A stretch of 64,000 bases of DNA, from assembly GCF_900177545.1 (NCBI RefSeq), contig NZ_FXBQ01000001.1, forward strand, positions 1,730,122 to 1,794,121. The letters are read 5' to 3'. The notes under the pieces are model-generated. The model was not told where the DNA came from. It ran no database searches and saw only the letters and a program-made list of their open reading frames with translations. The translations under genes were made by a program, and so were the position numbers. Numbering within the stretch: position 1 is the stretch's first letter; the number at the start of each line of letters is the position of its first letter. The DNA comes from Maritimibacter sp. HL-12. Its GTDB lineage: Bacteria; Pseudomonadota; Alphaproteobacteria; Rhodobacterales; Rhodobacteraceae. This document shows, one piece after another, positions 38,462-46,266 of the stretch.

Positions 38462-38893
38462 ATGACAATGACCGAACCAAATGTTCTCAACCCGCACCCA
38501 CCCGAGTTCGAGCGATTTCTCTACGCACCCGTCGGCGAGGATCGGAACGGATATGTCGTGACGGTTCTCTCCACGCTCGCGCGGCTCGGCCTCGACCCCT
38601 GGACCGAAACTGCCGAACTTGTAACTCTGGGGCGCGAGGCCGCGGGCGCTAAGCTTGGACTTCTGCTTTCGAGGTTCAGGGACGTTCCCTCACTCGAGAG
38701 CAATCACGGACGTGTTGCTCGGGGCCTGAGCAAACTCCTCCCGGAAGACCCGCCGAAAGGCACCCTGCAGCGGGATGCCTCCCCGGCCTCCGGCGGACCT
38801 TTAGGCGCAAGCGGGGCACTCTGGACAATACTCGCGATCATTTTTGTGCTGTTTCAAATGCTGCTGGTTGGCGGGGTGGGATCCGGCGAATGA
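38462..38893 (+). CDS. Hypothetical protein with C-terminal membrane helix
   Basis: This 143-residue protein has a soluble acidic N-terminal domain (about 1-80) and a C-terminal hydrophobic helix (ALWTILAIIFVLFQMLLVGG, about 119-138), suggesting a tail-anchored inner-membrane protein. No family is recognised. The start has AAGGGACGGA upstream, and ATG 38468 two codons on is an equal choice. The 38177-38461 gap before it holds no gene. Confidence 0.65.
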   Translation: MTMTEPNVLNPHPPEFERFLYAPVGEDRNGYVVTVLSTLARLGLDPWTETAELVTLGREAAGAKLGLLLSRFRDVPSLESNHGRVARGLSKLLPEDPPKGTLQRDASPASGGPLGASGALWTILAIIFVLFQMLLVGGVGSGE

Positions 38894-39302
38894 CAGTTTC
38901 CTCGAGACCACTGTCGTGTGGTGGGTTAATTGAGTCCCAGTCCTGGCAAATTCCGGCGACCTGAGAGAAGCCGGTGCTGAGCGCCGGTCAAATCGTTCCT
39001 CGCGCGCGAGCCGGCTTTCCGTGATCGGCTCCAACCTCTGACTCCCGGCACGGACAGGTCGAACTGCGCCATTTGCCTGGCTAACTTGCGTCAGTGCGAC
39101 TGACGTCCGACTTCGGCTATATGAGACCTAAGGGCGTCGTTTCCGGGCATTCGGATCGGGAGACGCGGCAATCCGTTGGGCGCATTCGCTCTGTCTCCGT
39201 AATCAGCGAACCGGCCGATCTCGACCAGAGGCCGGGCAAATTCCATCCGGTTGGCGGCACAGGGTCCAGGGCGACATGGCATAATCGAGAATAGGTAACG
39301 AA
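38894..39302. other. 409-nt intergenic stretch
   Basis: No supported gene. It contains the leader of the OmpA-like gene at 39303. No clear terminator or known RNA was recognised. Confidence 0.5.
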
Positions 39303-41150
39303 ATGACCTCCAGATCACTCAGAACAACCACCGCAATTTTTGCTGCGTTGTCTCTCTTGCAGCCCCTTCCGGCGCAGACGCAATCCAGCGCAGACGTCCG
39401 CTCTTTCGAAGAGATCTGCGCTGAGGCCATGATTGCGGACGCACTTGCCTGCGAACTCCATATCAAGGAACTCCAGATTGCGGCCGAGGCCGAAGCACAG
39501 GCGGCGGTTGACGCTGCTGAACAGGCTGCTGCCGAAGCCGAAGCCGCCGCGCAAGCTGCGACCGAGGCCGAGCCGGACACGCAAGCCGATGCCGCCGCCG
39601 AGGCGGACGAGCTGGATCGCGTTGCTGCCGAAGCAGAAGCGCAGGCCGCCGAAGCCGCCAGCGCCGCCGGACGGCTTGCTGCCGAGGCCGAAGCTGCTGC
39701 ACAAGCTGCAGCTGACGCGGAAGCGCAAGCTGCGGGCGAGGCCACTGAAGAGGCCGAGGGTATTGAATTTGAAAAAGCCGAAACTGAGGCCGACGCTGAG
39801 GCTGAACCCGCCGCAGATGCACAAGCCGAGGCTGACGCACAAGTTCAGGCAGAAGCTGATGCGGCTGCGCAGGCCGAGGCGGATGCTGAAGCCGATGCCC
39901 TGGCCGAAACAGAATCCGCCGCGCAAGCTGAGGCTGGCACAGACCAGGATGACGAGCCTGTCCCGGAAGCCATCACCGAAGCACTGGAAGCGAATGAACC
40001 TGTTGCCGAAGATTGTCTAGCAGAGGACATAGATGCCGACGGCTCTATACTCTGTGTTGATGAGTTGACCGGCGAAGGTATCGCAGCAATCGCAGACGAG
40101 GATGGTACCGAGGCCGACACGGAGGTCGAGGTGACGACCGAGACCGTAACCGAAAGCACCCACCGCTCGAGCAGCGAGGAATTCAGTGAAACGACATCTG
40201 ACGCCGAGGGCGGAACATCAACGGCAGCTGCCGGCGGATCGGCAATGGAGCAACGCGACACTGGGATGAGCGACCTCGAAAAGGCCGGCTTGTTCGTGCT
40301 CGGCGCGGTGGTTGTCGGCGCGATCCTGTCCAATGGCCAGCGGGTGGAAGCCAATACCGGCGACAGGGTGATCGTGCTCAATGACGACGGCTCCCACCGG
40401 GTTCTGAAGGATGATGATGCGCTTCTGCGCCAGCCCGGCTCGGAAGTGCGCACCGAACGCTTCAACGATGGCTCGACCCGAACCACAGTCACCCGAGACG
40501 ATGGCACCCAGATCATCACGATACGGGATTCCACCGGGCGCGCGCTCCGCCGCGTGCGGATCGAACCGGACGGGCGCGAATACCTGCTTATCGACGACAC
40601 CCGCACCTTCGATCCGGTAATCGTGCGTGACCTTCCGAGGCCGATCTATGATGACTTCGATTACCGCGCAGCGACTGATCGTGAAGCGCTGCGCCAGGCA
40701 CTTCTGGCCGCCGACCAGCGTGGCATTGGCCGCAGTTTCAGCCTGCGACAGGTGCGGGACTATGTTGAGGTGCGCGAACTGGCGCCCGAGATCAACTTCG
40801 GTGCGGTCACCTTCGCTACGAATTCCGCCGCACTTCAACCATCGCAGGCGGAACAGCTGCGGGAGATGGGTCTTTTGATGCGCGATCTGATCGCCGACGA
40901 TCCGACCGAGCTATTCCTCATCGAGGGCCATACCGACGCGATTGGAGACGCAGGATACAATCTTCTCCTGTCGGATCGGCGGTCTGAGTCCGTGGCGCTT
41001 GCCTTGAGCGAGTATTTCCAGGTCCCGACGGAGAACATGGTCGTTCAGGGGTACGGGGAACGCTTCCTCAGGGTCCCCAGCCAAAGCGCCGAACGTCTGA
41101 ACCGGCGCGTTGCCGTGCGCCGCATCACGCCTCTGTTGCAGCAAAACTGA
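39303..41150 (+). CDS. OmpA-like envelope protein with long Ala/Glu repeat region
   Basis: This 615-residue protein begins with a signal peptide (TTTAIFAALSLLQPLPAQTQS). Residues about 55-225 are a low-complexity, coiled-coil-like run of Ala/Glu/Asp/Gln (AEAEAQAA, AAEAEAAAQA units). An acidic stretch follows, then a hydrophobic segment (GLFVLGAVVVGAILSNG, about 330) and a region with VIVLNDDGS/VTRDDGTQIITIRD-type beta strands. A C-terminal OmpA peptidoglycan-binding domain (about 495-610) contains IEGHTDAIGDAGYNLLLSDRR. It probably tethers the envelope to peptidoglycan. The repeat DNA (39480-39960) is built from GCCGAGGC/GAAGC units and could change length by slippage. Confidence 0.88.
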   Translation: MTSRSLRTTTAIFAALSLLQPLPAQTQSSADVRSFEEICAEAMIADALACELHIKELQIAAEAEAQAAVDAAEQAAAEAEAAAQAATEAEPDTQADAAAEADELDRVAAEAEAQAAEAASAAGRLAAEAEAAAQAAADAEAQAAGEATEEAEGIEFEKAETEADAEAEPAADAQAEADAQVQAEADAAAQAEADAEADALAETESAAQAEAGTDQDDEPVPEAITEALEANEPVAEDCLAEDIDADGSILCVDELTGEGIAAIADEDGTEADTEVEVTTETVTESTHRSSSEEFSETTSDAEGGTSTAAAGGSAMEQRDTGMSDLEKAGLFVLGAVVVGAILSNGQRVEANTGDRVIVLNDDGSHRVLKDDDALLRQPGSEVRTERFNDGSTRTTVTRDDGTQIITIRDSTGRALRRVRIEPDGREYLLIDDTRTFDPVIVRDLPRPIYDDFDYRAATDREALRQALLAADQRGIGRSFSLRQVRDYVEVRELAPEINFGAVTFATNSAALQPSQAEQLREMGLLMRDLIADDPTELFLIEGHTDAIGDAGYNLLLSDRRSESVALALSEYFQVPTENMVVQGYGERFLRVPSQSAERLNRRVAVRRITPLLQQN

Positions 41151-41299
41151 GCCCGACCGGTTCGGGGCCGTCGCCACATCGCGCGCCTCACCCCGTCGCG
41201 GTGCACCTGTAGACTGATCCATGTTGTGGCGACCATTCGGCAAATGGTTAGTCTCGAACAGCGAGACGGCCACTTGCCGATCACCGAACAGGGGAACCA

Positions 41300-41374
41300 A
41301 TGAACCGCATAATATACATCGTCGGACTTGTCGTGATCGTCCTGTTTATTCTGGGATTTCTCGGGTTGCGCTGA
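41300..41374 (+). CDS. 24-residue single-helix membrane peptide
   Basis: MNRIIYIVGLVVIVLFILGF followed by LGLR is one transmembrane helix with a basic C-terminus. AGGGGAACC precedes the ATG. Very similar tiny proteins recur in alphaproteobacteria next to stress genes, so it is likely real despite its size. It lies between the OmpA-like gene and the DUF883 gene. Confidence 0.7.
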   Translation: MNRIIYIVGLVVIVLFILGFLGLR

Positions 41375-41509
41375 GTGCCGCGTGCACTTTGAGCGGTTCC
41401 CGCACCCGGCAACAGTGACGACGACTTGAGCCGATCTGGACGGACTGGCTTGCGCTGAAGTGAGCCCCGGCACGATCCGTTGCGATCAACCCATTCCTGG
41501 AGTGATATA

Positions 41510-41779
41510 ATGAACGCCACTTTGAAAACGAATGCGAAATCCTCAGACGACGATCTCAGCCAGCAGATCGAGGATCTGCGTGAAGATCTGCTGAAGCTTG
41601 CCGCAACGGTTAGAAACGAGATGTCCGATGGTATCGAAGAGGCCGGGCGGCAGATCAGCAAAACCGGACGGGAAGCACAGACAACGGCCACCAACGCGGT
41701 GATCGGCCATCCCCTGACTGCAGTCGGGATTGCCGCTGGCATTGGCCTCCTGCTCGGCCTTCTCGCGCGGAAAGGCTGA
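41510..41779 (+). CDS. DUF883 (ElaB/YqjD-type) membrane-anchored protein
   Basis: This 89-residue protein has an amphipathic helix (DLSQQIEDLREDLLKLAATV), a second helix and a C-terminal transmembrane segment with the GHPLTAVGIAAGIGLLLGLL hallmark ending RKG. Members of the YqjD/ElaB group bind ribosomes at the inner membrane in stationary phase or stress in E. coli. Start ATG 41510 follows CTGGAGTG. The next gene starts 6 nt later and encodes its usual partner type. Confidence 0.88.
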   Translation: MNATLKTNAKSSDDDLSQQIEDLREDLLKLAATVRNEMSDGIEEAGRQISKTGREAQTTATNAVIGHPLTAVGIAAGIGLLLGLLARKG

Positions 41780-41785
41780 ACGATC

Positions 41786-42172
41786 ATGGCGCTGCCGCTG
41801 TTCGCGCCGCTTCGCGATCTGCTCGCTGCACATACCGGCGCTGCGGCGGGGCGGGCTGCGGCAACAGCCGCCACGGTATTTCTCGTGGTGGTGGCCGTGG
41901 CCTTTCTTGTTGCGGCGGGGCTTGTTGCGCTCACAGCCAAGACCGGATTCACCGTAGCGGCGCTTGTGTTCGCCGCAGTTTTCGCGGTGCTCGCGATTGC
42001 TGTGTACTTTGTTGGACGGGTGCTTTCAGCGCGTCGGGCGGCGAAGATCCTGGCGGCGCGAAATCGTGCCGCGGCCGACATCGCCCTGACGACCGCTCTC
42101 GCCCGGTCAGCCCGACCGCTAGCTCCGCTGGCTGCTTTCGTCGCGGCGTTCGTGCTGGCGCGGCGGCTGTGA
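41786..42172 (+). CDS. Phage-holin-superfamily/YqjE-like membrane protein
   Basis: This 128-residue protein has two transmembrane helices (about 25-50 and 54-78) and a basic C-terminal tail. In many bacteria a DUF883 gene is followed by a YqjE-like gene of this size, and the 6-nt gap here fits that pair. The function of the pair in the envelope is not known. Confidence 0.7.
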   Translation: MALPLFAPLRDLLAAHTGAAAGRAAATAATVFLVVVAVAFLVAAGLVALTAKTGFTVAALVFAAVFAVLAIAVYFVGRVLSARRAAKILAARNRAAADIALTTALARSARPLAPLAAFVAAFVLARRL

Positions 42173-42357
42173 CTGATAACGGATACGACAGGTTCACCGA
42201 CCCGCGACTGCTCTATCTGAAGGGCCGACGGTCCTGCTGATGCAGGTTAGCGCCGCGCGGGTCGCGACCGGCGAAGATGGGATTCACAATCTCCGCCAGG
42301 TTGCCCGATTCGATGGCCTGCGAGCGGCGGCACGGCTCCAACAAGGGATCTCGAACC

Positions 42358-42531
42358 ATGGACAAAGACCGCATCAAGGGAACCGTCAAAAAGGCCGAAG
42401 GCGCAATAAAGGAAGCACTGGGAAAGGCGTCGGGCGACGAGTCGCTCGAGGTCGAAGGCAAGATCGAAAAGGCCGAAGGCTCGATCCAGAAGGCATTCGG
42501 CAAGGCAAAGGACTCTCTGCGCAAGAGCTGA
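42358..42531 (+). CDS. CsbD-family stress protein
   Basis: This 57-residue protein has the family pattern M-D-K-D-R-I-K-G and KAEGAIKEALGKASGD, then KIEKAEGSIQKAFGKAKD. CsbD-like proteins are small, helical and induced by general stress. Their molecular role is unknown. ATG 42358 was chosen because the family always begins there, and the longer in-frame start has no ribosome site. Confidence 0.9.
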   Translation: MDKDRIKGTVKKAEGAIKEALGKASGDESLEVEGKIEKAEGSIQKAFGKAKDSLRKS

Positions 42532-42569
42532 TGCCGCGGATTCTCGAAACCCGTTGAAAGGATTTCGCA

Positions 42570-42728
42570 ATGGAAAAGAACAAGAAGAAGGTCGCGACCG
42601 CAAAGCCGAAGGCTTCCAAACGGATGAGCGAATACAAGTCCCGTGAGGTTGATGGCAAGTCAAACCAGACCGACCTGGCGTTTCAAAAAGCATTCGGCAA
42701 AGGAAAGGCTGTTCCCCACAAGGGCTGA
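42570..42728 (+). CDS. Small Lys-rich protein (52 aa)
   Basis: MEKNKKKVATAKPKASKRMS opens a 52-residue basic protein ending AFGKGKAVPHKG. AAAGGA precedes the ATG. The last third (FQKAFGKGK) resembles the CsbD motif of the gene 39 nt upstream, which may reflect shared ancestry. It is probably made from the same transcript. No function is known. Confidence 0.6.
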   Translation: MEKNKKKVATAKPKASKRMSEYKSREVDGKSNQTDLAFQKAFGKGKAVPHKG

Positions 42729-42810
42729 TCCCGATGCCGAACGGCCCCGCCGCGATGTCCCTCGCGTTGCGGGGCCGATCGTTCTGAGAGTTCCGGATAA
42801 GGAAAGCGCC

Positions 42811-42966
42811 ATGCTGGGAACCATTCTTGTCGTCATGCTCCTTCTGATGCTTGTCGGTGCGCTTCCGACATGGGGCCACAGCCGATCCTGGGGCTATGGC
42901 CCAAGCGGTGGGCTCGGGTTCATTGTGCTGATCGTGATCGTGCTGGTGCTTATGGGGCGTTTCTGA
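42811..42966 (+). CDS. DUF3309 small membrane protein
   Basis: This 51-residue protein has two hydrophobic helices separated by the hallmark LPTWGHSRSWGYGPSGGLG. ATG 42811 follows GATAAGGAAAG. DUF3309 proteins are widespread, uncharacterised two-helix membrane proteins often found among stress genes, as here. Confidence 0.9.
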   Translation: MLGTILVVMLLLMLVGALPTWGHSRSWGYGPSGGLGFIVLIVIVLVLMGRF

Positions 42967-42987
42967 GTGCCGACCCGCCCGGCGCGG

Positions 42988-43221
42988 TCAGCGCCGACGC
43001 ACCGAGTTGCCGCCAGCAAGGATGCCATTGATCAGTGCGGCCACAGCCACGTTCAACGCATCCTGACCGCTCGCCGGAGCAAATTCATGCGCCGCCGCCG
43101 CATCCTTGAGAACGCCGACGATCTCTTTCTCCGGAAGAATCTTGTGATCGTTTAGCGCAAGCAGCAGCGACTCACATATGGCAAGAGCGGCTGTTCCTGC
43201 AATGTCGTTGGGCAAGGTCAT
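42988..43221 (-). CDS. Small conserved hypothetical protein (77 aa)
   Basis: It starts MTLPNDIAGTAALAICESLL and ends in a basic tail (GGNSVRRR). It appears all-helical, with EKEIVGVLKDAAAAHEF in the middle. It is a type common in rhizobia and rhodobacters without known function. ATG 43221 was preferred to the longer frame from 43416, which runs back across the regulator start. It is divergent from the Crp/Fnr gene. Confidence 0.72.
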   Translation of the reverse strand: MTLPNDIAGTAALAICESLLLALNDHKILPEKEIVGVLKDAAAAHEFAPASGQDALNVAVAALINGILAGGNSVRRR

Positions 43222-43388
43222 GGTCGGCGTCGCTTTCAGGTTCGGGGCATTGGGTCCGGCATCGATTGGCCGGAATGTTGGTCGAGTATAGGCGCTATGT
43301 GCTATGCAGGACTGACGCAAAGCAGCCTGAGGCACTTCTTTTTCGCAATCCGTTTCAATGTAGCTGCCGACCCTGAATGGAAGCGCAA

Positions 43389-44120
43389 ATGCTGAACCTG
43401 CAAAGCCCTTTGTCACGAAAGCTCACAGCCTTCGTCGCCTTGTCGGACGCCGATCTTGCAACGCTGGCGCGTTTTGACCGACGCCGGAAGACCTTTCATT
43501 CCGGGCACGAAATGATCCATGAGGGCGAGGTGAATGCCTCCGCCTACATCCTTTCCACGGGCTGGGCCTGCTCCTACAAGATACTGCCCGATGGCGATCG
43601 GCAGATCGTGGACTTTCAGATCCCGGGCGATTTTCTGGGATTGCGGAGCATCCTGTTCCGCACCGCCGATCACACCGTCGAAGCCATAACCCGTATCGAG
43701 GCGTCCGAAGTGCTTGAACCTGACCTGCTCGATGCCTTCGCGAACGCGCCGCGGCTTGCGACGGCCGTTCTCTGGGCGGCGTCGCGGGACGAGGCGATGG
43801 TGGTGGAACATCTGGTCAACCTGGGCCGACGCTCAGCGGAAGAGCGCATGGCGCATTTGCTGCTCGAGCTCGGGGCACGGCTGCACCTGGTGGGGCTGGG
43901 CGACGAGGCCGGATTCGACTGCCCGCTGACGCAATACCACCTTGCCGATGCGCTGGGCCTGAGCGCGGTGCATGTGAACCGCGTCTTGCGCCGCCTGCGC
44001 GAAGACGGGCTCGTCACATTTCAGAAGGGGCGCGTGATTGTCGACGCGCCCGCCCGTCTCCGAGACCTCGCGGGGTTCGATACGGCCTATCTGGACCAGA
44101 CGGGGCCACTTCTGCGCTGA
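43389..44120 (+). CDS. Crp/Fnr-family transcription regulator
   Basis: This 243-residue protein has an N-terminal cyclic-nucleotide-binding-fold domain (EGEVNASAYILSTGWACSYK, then QIVDFQIPGDFLGL) and a C-terminal Crp-type HTH (LADALGLSAVHVNRVLRRLREDGLV). The N-terminal cysteines needed for an FNR iron-sulfur cluster are missing, so it is not an oxygen sensor of that kind. Start ATG 43389 has GGAAG 6 nt before it, and ATG 43377 is a less likely alternative. It is the only transcription factor in the candidate island and may control the small stress genes beside it. Confidence 0.88.
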   Translation: MLNLQSPLSRKLTAFVALSDADLATLARFDRRRKTFHSGHEMIHEGEVNASAYILSTGWACSYKILPDGDRQIVDFQIPGDFLGLRSILFRTADHTVEAITRIEASEVLEPDLLDAFANAPRLATAVLWAASRDEAMVVEHLVNLGRRSAEERMAHLLLELGARLHLVGLGDEAGFDCPLTQYHLADALGLSAVHVNRVLRRLREDGLVTFQKGRVIVDAPARLRDLAGFDTAYLDQTGPLLR

Positions 44121-44378
44121 ACCTCGTCTTCGGGTATGCCTGCCAGAGCGGCGTCGTCATGCGACGTGGGAGCGATCGAATTGACGAAGCCTCCCTGCCG
44201 GGCCGGAACTACTCCCGGTTGCCGAGCAGGGAAGCCTCGCCGGCACCTCGAAAACGGTACTGACAGCTCAAAAAACCCGCTGTCTCGCAGACTATATCGG
44301 CACAGGTTGGGGCCGGGACTGATGCAGGTTGGTGTCGGAGGCAATAGATTGAGTGCGGTTCCCGTCGTCGAAACACGA
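44121..44378. other. Intergenic stretch, possible small RNA
   Basis: No supported gene. A small inverted repeat (GACAGC / GCTGTC, about 44263-44285) and a strong terminator at its end hint at a non-coding RNA on the plus strand. No convincing promoter was found. Confidence 0.3.
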
Positions 44379-44421
44379 ATGGGACGGGCGCTGGGTTGTA
44401 CCCGTCCCGTCCCATTTTTTT
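44379..44421 (+). terminator. Strong intrinsic terminator
   Basis: A 10-bp perfect stem, ATGGGACGGG (44379-44388) / CCCGTCCCAT (44406-44415), is followed by seven T. It lies 259 nt after the Crp/Fnr stop, too far to be its simple terminator. It also faces the end of the OmpA lipoprotein gene. Confidence 0.8.
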
Positions 44422-44436
44422 GCCTCACGCCTGCAA

Positions 44437-45081
44437 TCAACCCGTTGGCGTGATCACGATCTCGACCCTTCGGTTTTCGGCGCGCCCCGCAGCACTCGTG
44501 TTGGGCGCGATCGGCTCGTAATAGCCGCGCCCCGTTACGGTAATCCGCGTCGATGGGGTTCCGGCGGCCACAAGCACCCGGGCGACCGCCATCGCGCGAT
44601 CCTGGCTCAGTTGGGTGTTGTACGCGGCCGAACCGACGTTGTCGGTATGACCGATGACACGAACCGTGGATCTGGGGTGCCGTCGCAGGCTGTCTGATAC
44701 CGCTCTCAGCGCCGGGTGAAACTCGGGATCGACGGTTGCCGATGCAGTGCGGAACGTCACCGCTTCTGGCAGCGTAACCAGGAGTTGCGACCCGGTGTTG
44801 GTGATATATGCACCTGTCCCGGCCAGCGACTGGCGCAATTCGCGCTCTTGCGAAGCCAGATTCGCGCCGATCGCCCCACCAACCGCTGCGCCGATGGCGC
44901 CACCGACGACGGTTGCCCCGGTGCTTCCGCCGATTGCTCGTCCGGCTACCGCCCCGGTCACACCACCGACTATTGCGCCGGTCGCGGGCTGGTTCGCAGT
45001 CCCGTCGTTGTATGTGCAGCCTGCAAGCCCGAGGGCGATCGTGGCAGCTACAACTGTAATAGTATTTCGGTGCTTGCCCAT
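44437..45081 (-). CDS. OmpA-family outer-membrane lipoprotein
   Basis: This 214-residue protein has a lipoprotein signal with lipobox LAGC (Cys about 21). A glycine-zipper region follows (GAIVGGVTGAVAGRAIGG to GAIGAAVGGAIGANLA), which inserts in or spans membranes. The C-terminal OmpA peptidoglycan-binding domain contains VIGHTDNVGSAAYNTQLSQD and NRRVEIVI. It is the YiaD/Pal-like type that links outer membrane and cell wall. ATG 45081 (MGKHRNTITVV) gives a proper signal sequence, and the longer frame from 45204 does not. Confidence 0.9.
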   Translation of the reverse strand: MGKHRNTITVVAATIALGLAGCTYNDGTANQPATGAIVGGVTGAVAGRAIGGSTGATVVGGAIGAAVGGAIGANLASQERELRQSLAGTGAYITNTGSQLLVTLPEAVTFRTASATVDPEFHPALRAVSDSLRRHPRSTVRVIGHTDNVGSAAYNTQLSQDRAMAVARVLVAAGTPSTRITVTGRGYYEPIAPNTSAAGRAENRRVEIVITPTG

Positions 45082-45502
45082 CTGCTTTGTCCTTTCACAG
45101 GAGTAACCCGCAAGGCATCTGCCAGGCGTTTTCTCCGAACGCGTTCGAGAATGGCACAATGGCCGAACAATGGTGCTGATCTGCGTTAGGCAAGTCCTGA
45201 ACAAGTGAGTGCCCGTCGAAGGTTATTGGCCGGAGCCGCCGCGGGCTTACCGAAACGTGGGGCCCCCACGGCTACAACCATCACCGCCGCTATTCCAGCC
45301 TCCACGCGCTCACACCGTGGGAGTATCGCCAACGGTCCGGAGAGGACCGCCCATGAACAGGGCCAACCGATAAACGCTGCCTCTCGGGGGAGCAGGTAAT
45401 CGGTGCTATCGAACTCTTGAACTGCGTGTCGATTGCCACGCTTGCTTGCCCATCGTGTCCGGGTTCATTTGGTGGTCGCGGGAAAATCGGGACAAGATGG
45501 TA
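45082..45502. other. 421-nt stretch without a supported gene
   Basis: It contains the upstream region of the OmpA lipoprotein gene. Reading frames on both strands lack ribosome sites and family-like sequence. Confidence 0.5.
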
Positions 45503-45703
45503 TCATCGCTTCTTGGCGATCTTGAATGGAGCTGTTTTCGCCTCCCTTTCAAGCCGAGCATTGCGAAGCTGGGCGCTCTTGACCTGCCTTTGCGCTGCTT
45601 CGTCGTTGATTATTTCTCTGACGATACGAGTTGTCTTGTCCATCGCCGTCTCCGGTTTGAGAGCCTGCGCCTTGAATACGGTTTCTTTTGTTAGCTTTGC
45701 CAA
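45503..45703 (-). CDS. Small helical hypothetical protein (66 aa)
   Basis: It begins with TTG 45703, 7 nt after AGGAGA. The sequence starts (M)AKLTKETVFKAQALKPETA and continues with a charged helix (TTRIVREIINDEAAQRQVK) and a Lys/Arg-rich end. It looks like a conserved, soluble alpha-helical type of unknown role. The start is supported only by the ribosome site. After it, 45704-46040 holds no gene up to tRNA-Leu. Confidence 0.6.
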   Translation of the reverse strand: MAKLTKETVFKAQALKPETAMDKTTRIVREIINDEAAQRQVKSAQLRNARLEREAKTAPFKIAKKR

Positions 45704-46040
45704 TGGTCATTCTCCTGAGTGAATACATGTGTGAATGTCTGAACTAGGTATATTTCTGCCGCCACAGTCTCGCGCCGTTCGGCTTCACCAGAACGAACAC
45801 CCCAATGGAATCGTAGAGCTTGTAGGACTTCTCTTTGGCCTAGGCTTTGTTGATTTCAATGTCTTTAGGCGCTGTTGGCGTATCATCCCCCAAGTCTGGC
45901 CGGTCGTTCCTGGATCGGCACCGCATTTTCATGGGTTGTTGGGAGAGATGTCATTTTCAGCTTTGGATGCTGAACCTACTGGAAAGCAGACGGAAAGTCC
46001 ATGTTTTCTTGCAGTTATGAGCAGCTATGTTCGGGGGAAA

Positions 46041-46127
46041 TGGTGCCCAGGAGAGGACTCGAACCTCCACGACCTTTCGATCACTGGTACCTGAAACCAG
46101 CGCGTCTACCAATTCCGCCACCTGGGC
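46041..46127 (-). tRNA. tRNA-Leu(CAG)
   Basis: This 87-nt class II tRNA has acceptor GCCCAGG / CCTGGGC, a variable arm and an encoded CCA. The anticodon loop TTCAGGT gives CAG. The sequence outside its 3' end (46022-46040) and part of the tRNA 3' end recur at 27880-27924, making it a likely old integration site. Confidence 0.95.
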
Positions 46128-46266
46128 AGGTGTCGTGGAGCCGCGATGTAAGGCCAGCGGCGGGCGGTGTCAACGGGTTTCGCGGGCAAAATCGGTCGGT
46201 CATTGCGCCTTGTCGCGACCAGCTCGCGCAGCTATTGAGGGCTGCGGATGATCCGAGGAGATTGCT

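Noticed and set aside
36961-45500. EcfG-type (GGAAC-N16/17-CGTT) promoters before the small stress genes
   Set aside because: By hand I found only one partial match (GGAAC at 37032-37028 with CGAT 16 nt on, upstream of ndvB). That is too weak to report as a feature.
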